NCBI GenBank assembly: GCA_030522415.1
Contig: JAMASW010000060.1
Span: 1 to 64,000 of the forward strand
Source: Channallabes apus
Lineage: Eukaryota; Chordata; Actinopteri; Siluriformes; Clariidae
Direction: 5' to 3'
Length of the DNA: 64,000 nucleotides
The notes under the pieces were generated by a model that did no database searches, was not told the origin of the DNA, and was given only the letters and a program-made list of their open reading frames with translations. Positions 63,327-64,000 of this stretch are shown here, piece after piece (positions within the stretch are counted from its first letter, which is position 1; each line of letters starts with the position of its first letter). The translations under genes and the position numbers were made by a program.

Positions 63327-63383
63327 GAACAAGCCTGCCTGAAGAAGGTTCCAAGAGAGCCGAAACGTTGCAACGGCTTGTTC
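63327..63383 (+). ncRNA. Hammerhead-ribozyme-like motif, PLE family 3
   Basis: Stem I GAACAAGCC (63327-63335) with GGCTTGTTC (63375-63383), continued by GC/GC at the core; CTGAAGA core at 63339-63345; stem II GGTTC/GAGCC with loop caaga; GAAACGTT at 63362-63369, expected cut after 63369. Stem sequences are unrelated to families 1 and 2 but the fold is the same, including the extra A before stem II. Confidence 0.75.
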
Positions 63384-63460
63384 ATTTTTGCACTCATTTT
63401 TTTCTACACCAGACTAATTTTTTTGTTATTTGAATTTTTCAAATTAAAAAATGTATAACC

Positions 63461-64000
63461 ATGGTACTGCTAGAGAGAGATGGTTGGACAGTGGTGACAC
63501 GCAGACACAGGCGTGCTCCTCAGGGCACAGTCAGGCCTGTGCCCCGTCCAGACCACAGCAGGACACGTTATGTACACAGAGAGAGAGCATTCTCTTATGC
63601 TGATGCAGTAAAATATGGTGGCCACACGAGGGCAGCACCTACTTACCATATCAAACCTTATCAATGGTCTAGCAGACCACAATTTTTTGAACCCCAGGCC
63701 CGTCCAGGGCCTGTCTTATTCAGGAACAGACCAAAAACATTTGCAAGAGCACCATGGCACACAGTGCAGAGCCAAACACGTGCAGTGCACCCAAATCTGC
63801 AAAGGAGAAACAACAACAACACACAGCAGAAACAGAACACACAGCCCCAACACTCGGAGGATCCAAACTTCATTCCTAAAACCCAAACTCTGCATAAAAT
63901 CATTAAAATAATACACCATAAAAACAATGTTAGCCAGGAACAGCCACCTGCCATCAACAACATTGAAAAGCATTTAGCAGAAGTCATTAAACCGGCTATA
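63461..64000 (+). CDS. PLE family 3 ORF1, N-terminal 180 residues (partial)
   Basis: Opens at ATG 63461 and stays open to the last base. The product is rich in Arg, His, Gln, Asn and Pro (an Asn4 run, many basic residues), similar in composition to the start of family 1 ORF1. The last 40 residues align with family 1: EQPPAINNIEKHLAEVIKPA against EEPPTFTRLTHFLGGVVKPA. So the shared Lys-Pro-Ala region is beginning, and an SGNH domain and ORF2 are expected to the right of the window. A further ATG at 63451 is in another frame and stops early. Confidence 0.75.
   Translation, partial: MVLLERDGWTVVTRRHRRAPQGTVRPVPRPDHSRTRYVHRERAFSYADAVKYGGHTRAAPTYHIKPYQWSSRPQFFEPQARPGPVLFRNRPKTFARAPWHTVQSQTRAVHPNLQRRNNNNTQQKQNTQPQHSEDPNFIPKTQTLHKIIKIIHHKNNVSQEQPPAINNIEKHLAEVIKPAI

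Larger units (their letters stand above)
63228..64000 (+). mobile_element. PLE family 3, 5' part (continues beyond the window)
   Basis: AT-rich leader, hammerhead-like motif, then an ORF1 start that runs to the window edge. It begins right after the inverted-repeat terminus; the exact 5' limit is uncertain. Same order as families 1 and 2. Confidence 0.75.

Overview
The window looks like subtelomeric or telomere-associated DNA of a teleost fish. I infer this from TTAGGG/CCCTAA-type repeats, L2-clade LINEs with GAATT-repeat 3' tails, several Tc1-like transposons with TA target duplications, a tRNA-derived SINE and a Ty3/gypsy-type LTR element. I see no ordinary host protein-coding gene that I can defend. 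Nearly everything that is coding is a retroelement or transposon, so the window is a nest of mobile DNA. I cannot name the species.

The centrepiece (1-17469, and again at 19.5-28.5 kb, 33.1 kb, 38.1 kb and 63.3-64.0 kb) is a group of Penelope-like retroelements (PLEs) with an unusual layout. ORF1 is a basic protein with a shared central region and a C-terminal SGNH/GDSL-type hydrolase domain. ORF2 is a PLE reverse transcriptase with a C-terminal GIY-YIG endonuclease. A hammerhead-ribozyme-like motif lies upstream of ORF1. The 3' end is made of, or is joined to, telomere-like CCCTAA repeats. Family 1 forms a head-to-tail tandem array with three complete 5.5-kb units (960-6465, 6466-11964, 11965-17469) and one unit cut by the left window edge. 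The array ends in GC-rich subtelomeric minisatellites (17587-18560). Family 2 has one apparently intact copy (22384-28520) preceded by an inverted 5'-truncated copy of its own 3' end. A decayed relative lies on the minus strand (19524-21265). Family 3 enters at the right edge (63228-64000), and its ORF1 runs out of the window. At every junction where the 3' side can be seen, the C-rich telomeric strand follows the sense strand of the element. That is the polarity expected if cDNA synthesis is primed from the G-rich 3' overhang of a chromosome end.

From 28521 to 40330 lie a 5'-truncated L2 LINE with a SINE in it, degenerate telomeric repeats, fragments of two further PLEs (an SGNH piece and a GIY-YIG tail), a CCAAT-box minisatellite followed by possible non-coding exons, and a Tc1-like element with a single disabling frameshift. 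From 40830 to 63227 there is a large inverted repeat (arms about 2.5 kb). The left arm holds a nested stack: Tc1-like element, solo-LTR-like segment, L2 LINE, gypsy-type LTR element. Each insertion can be dated relative to the others by its target site. A second full-length L2 copy with intact ORF1 and a long ORF2 (55663-60720) lies between the arms.

The proposed working model for the PLEs is inference. A read-through transcript is cut by the hammerhead. ORF1 and ORF2 are translated from one RNA by close coupling (34-nt overlap or 2-nt gap, always in the -1 frame). The telomere-like 3' end then anneals to the chromosome's G-overhang for reverse transcription. Telomere-associated PLEs (Athena/Terminons of bdelloid rotifers, some with GDSL-type ORFs) and PLE hammerheads are known. 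I do not recall this complete combination, with a GIY-YIG endonuclease, in a vertebrate.
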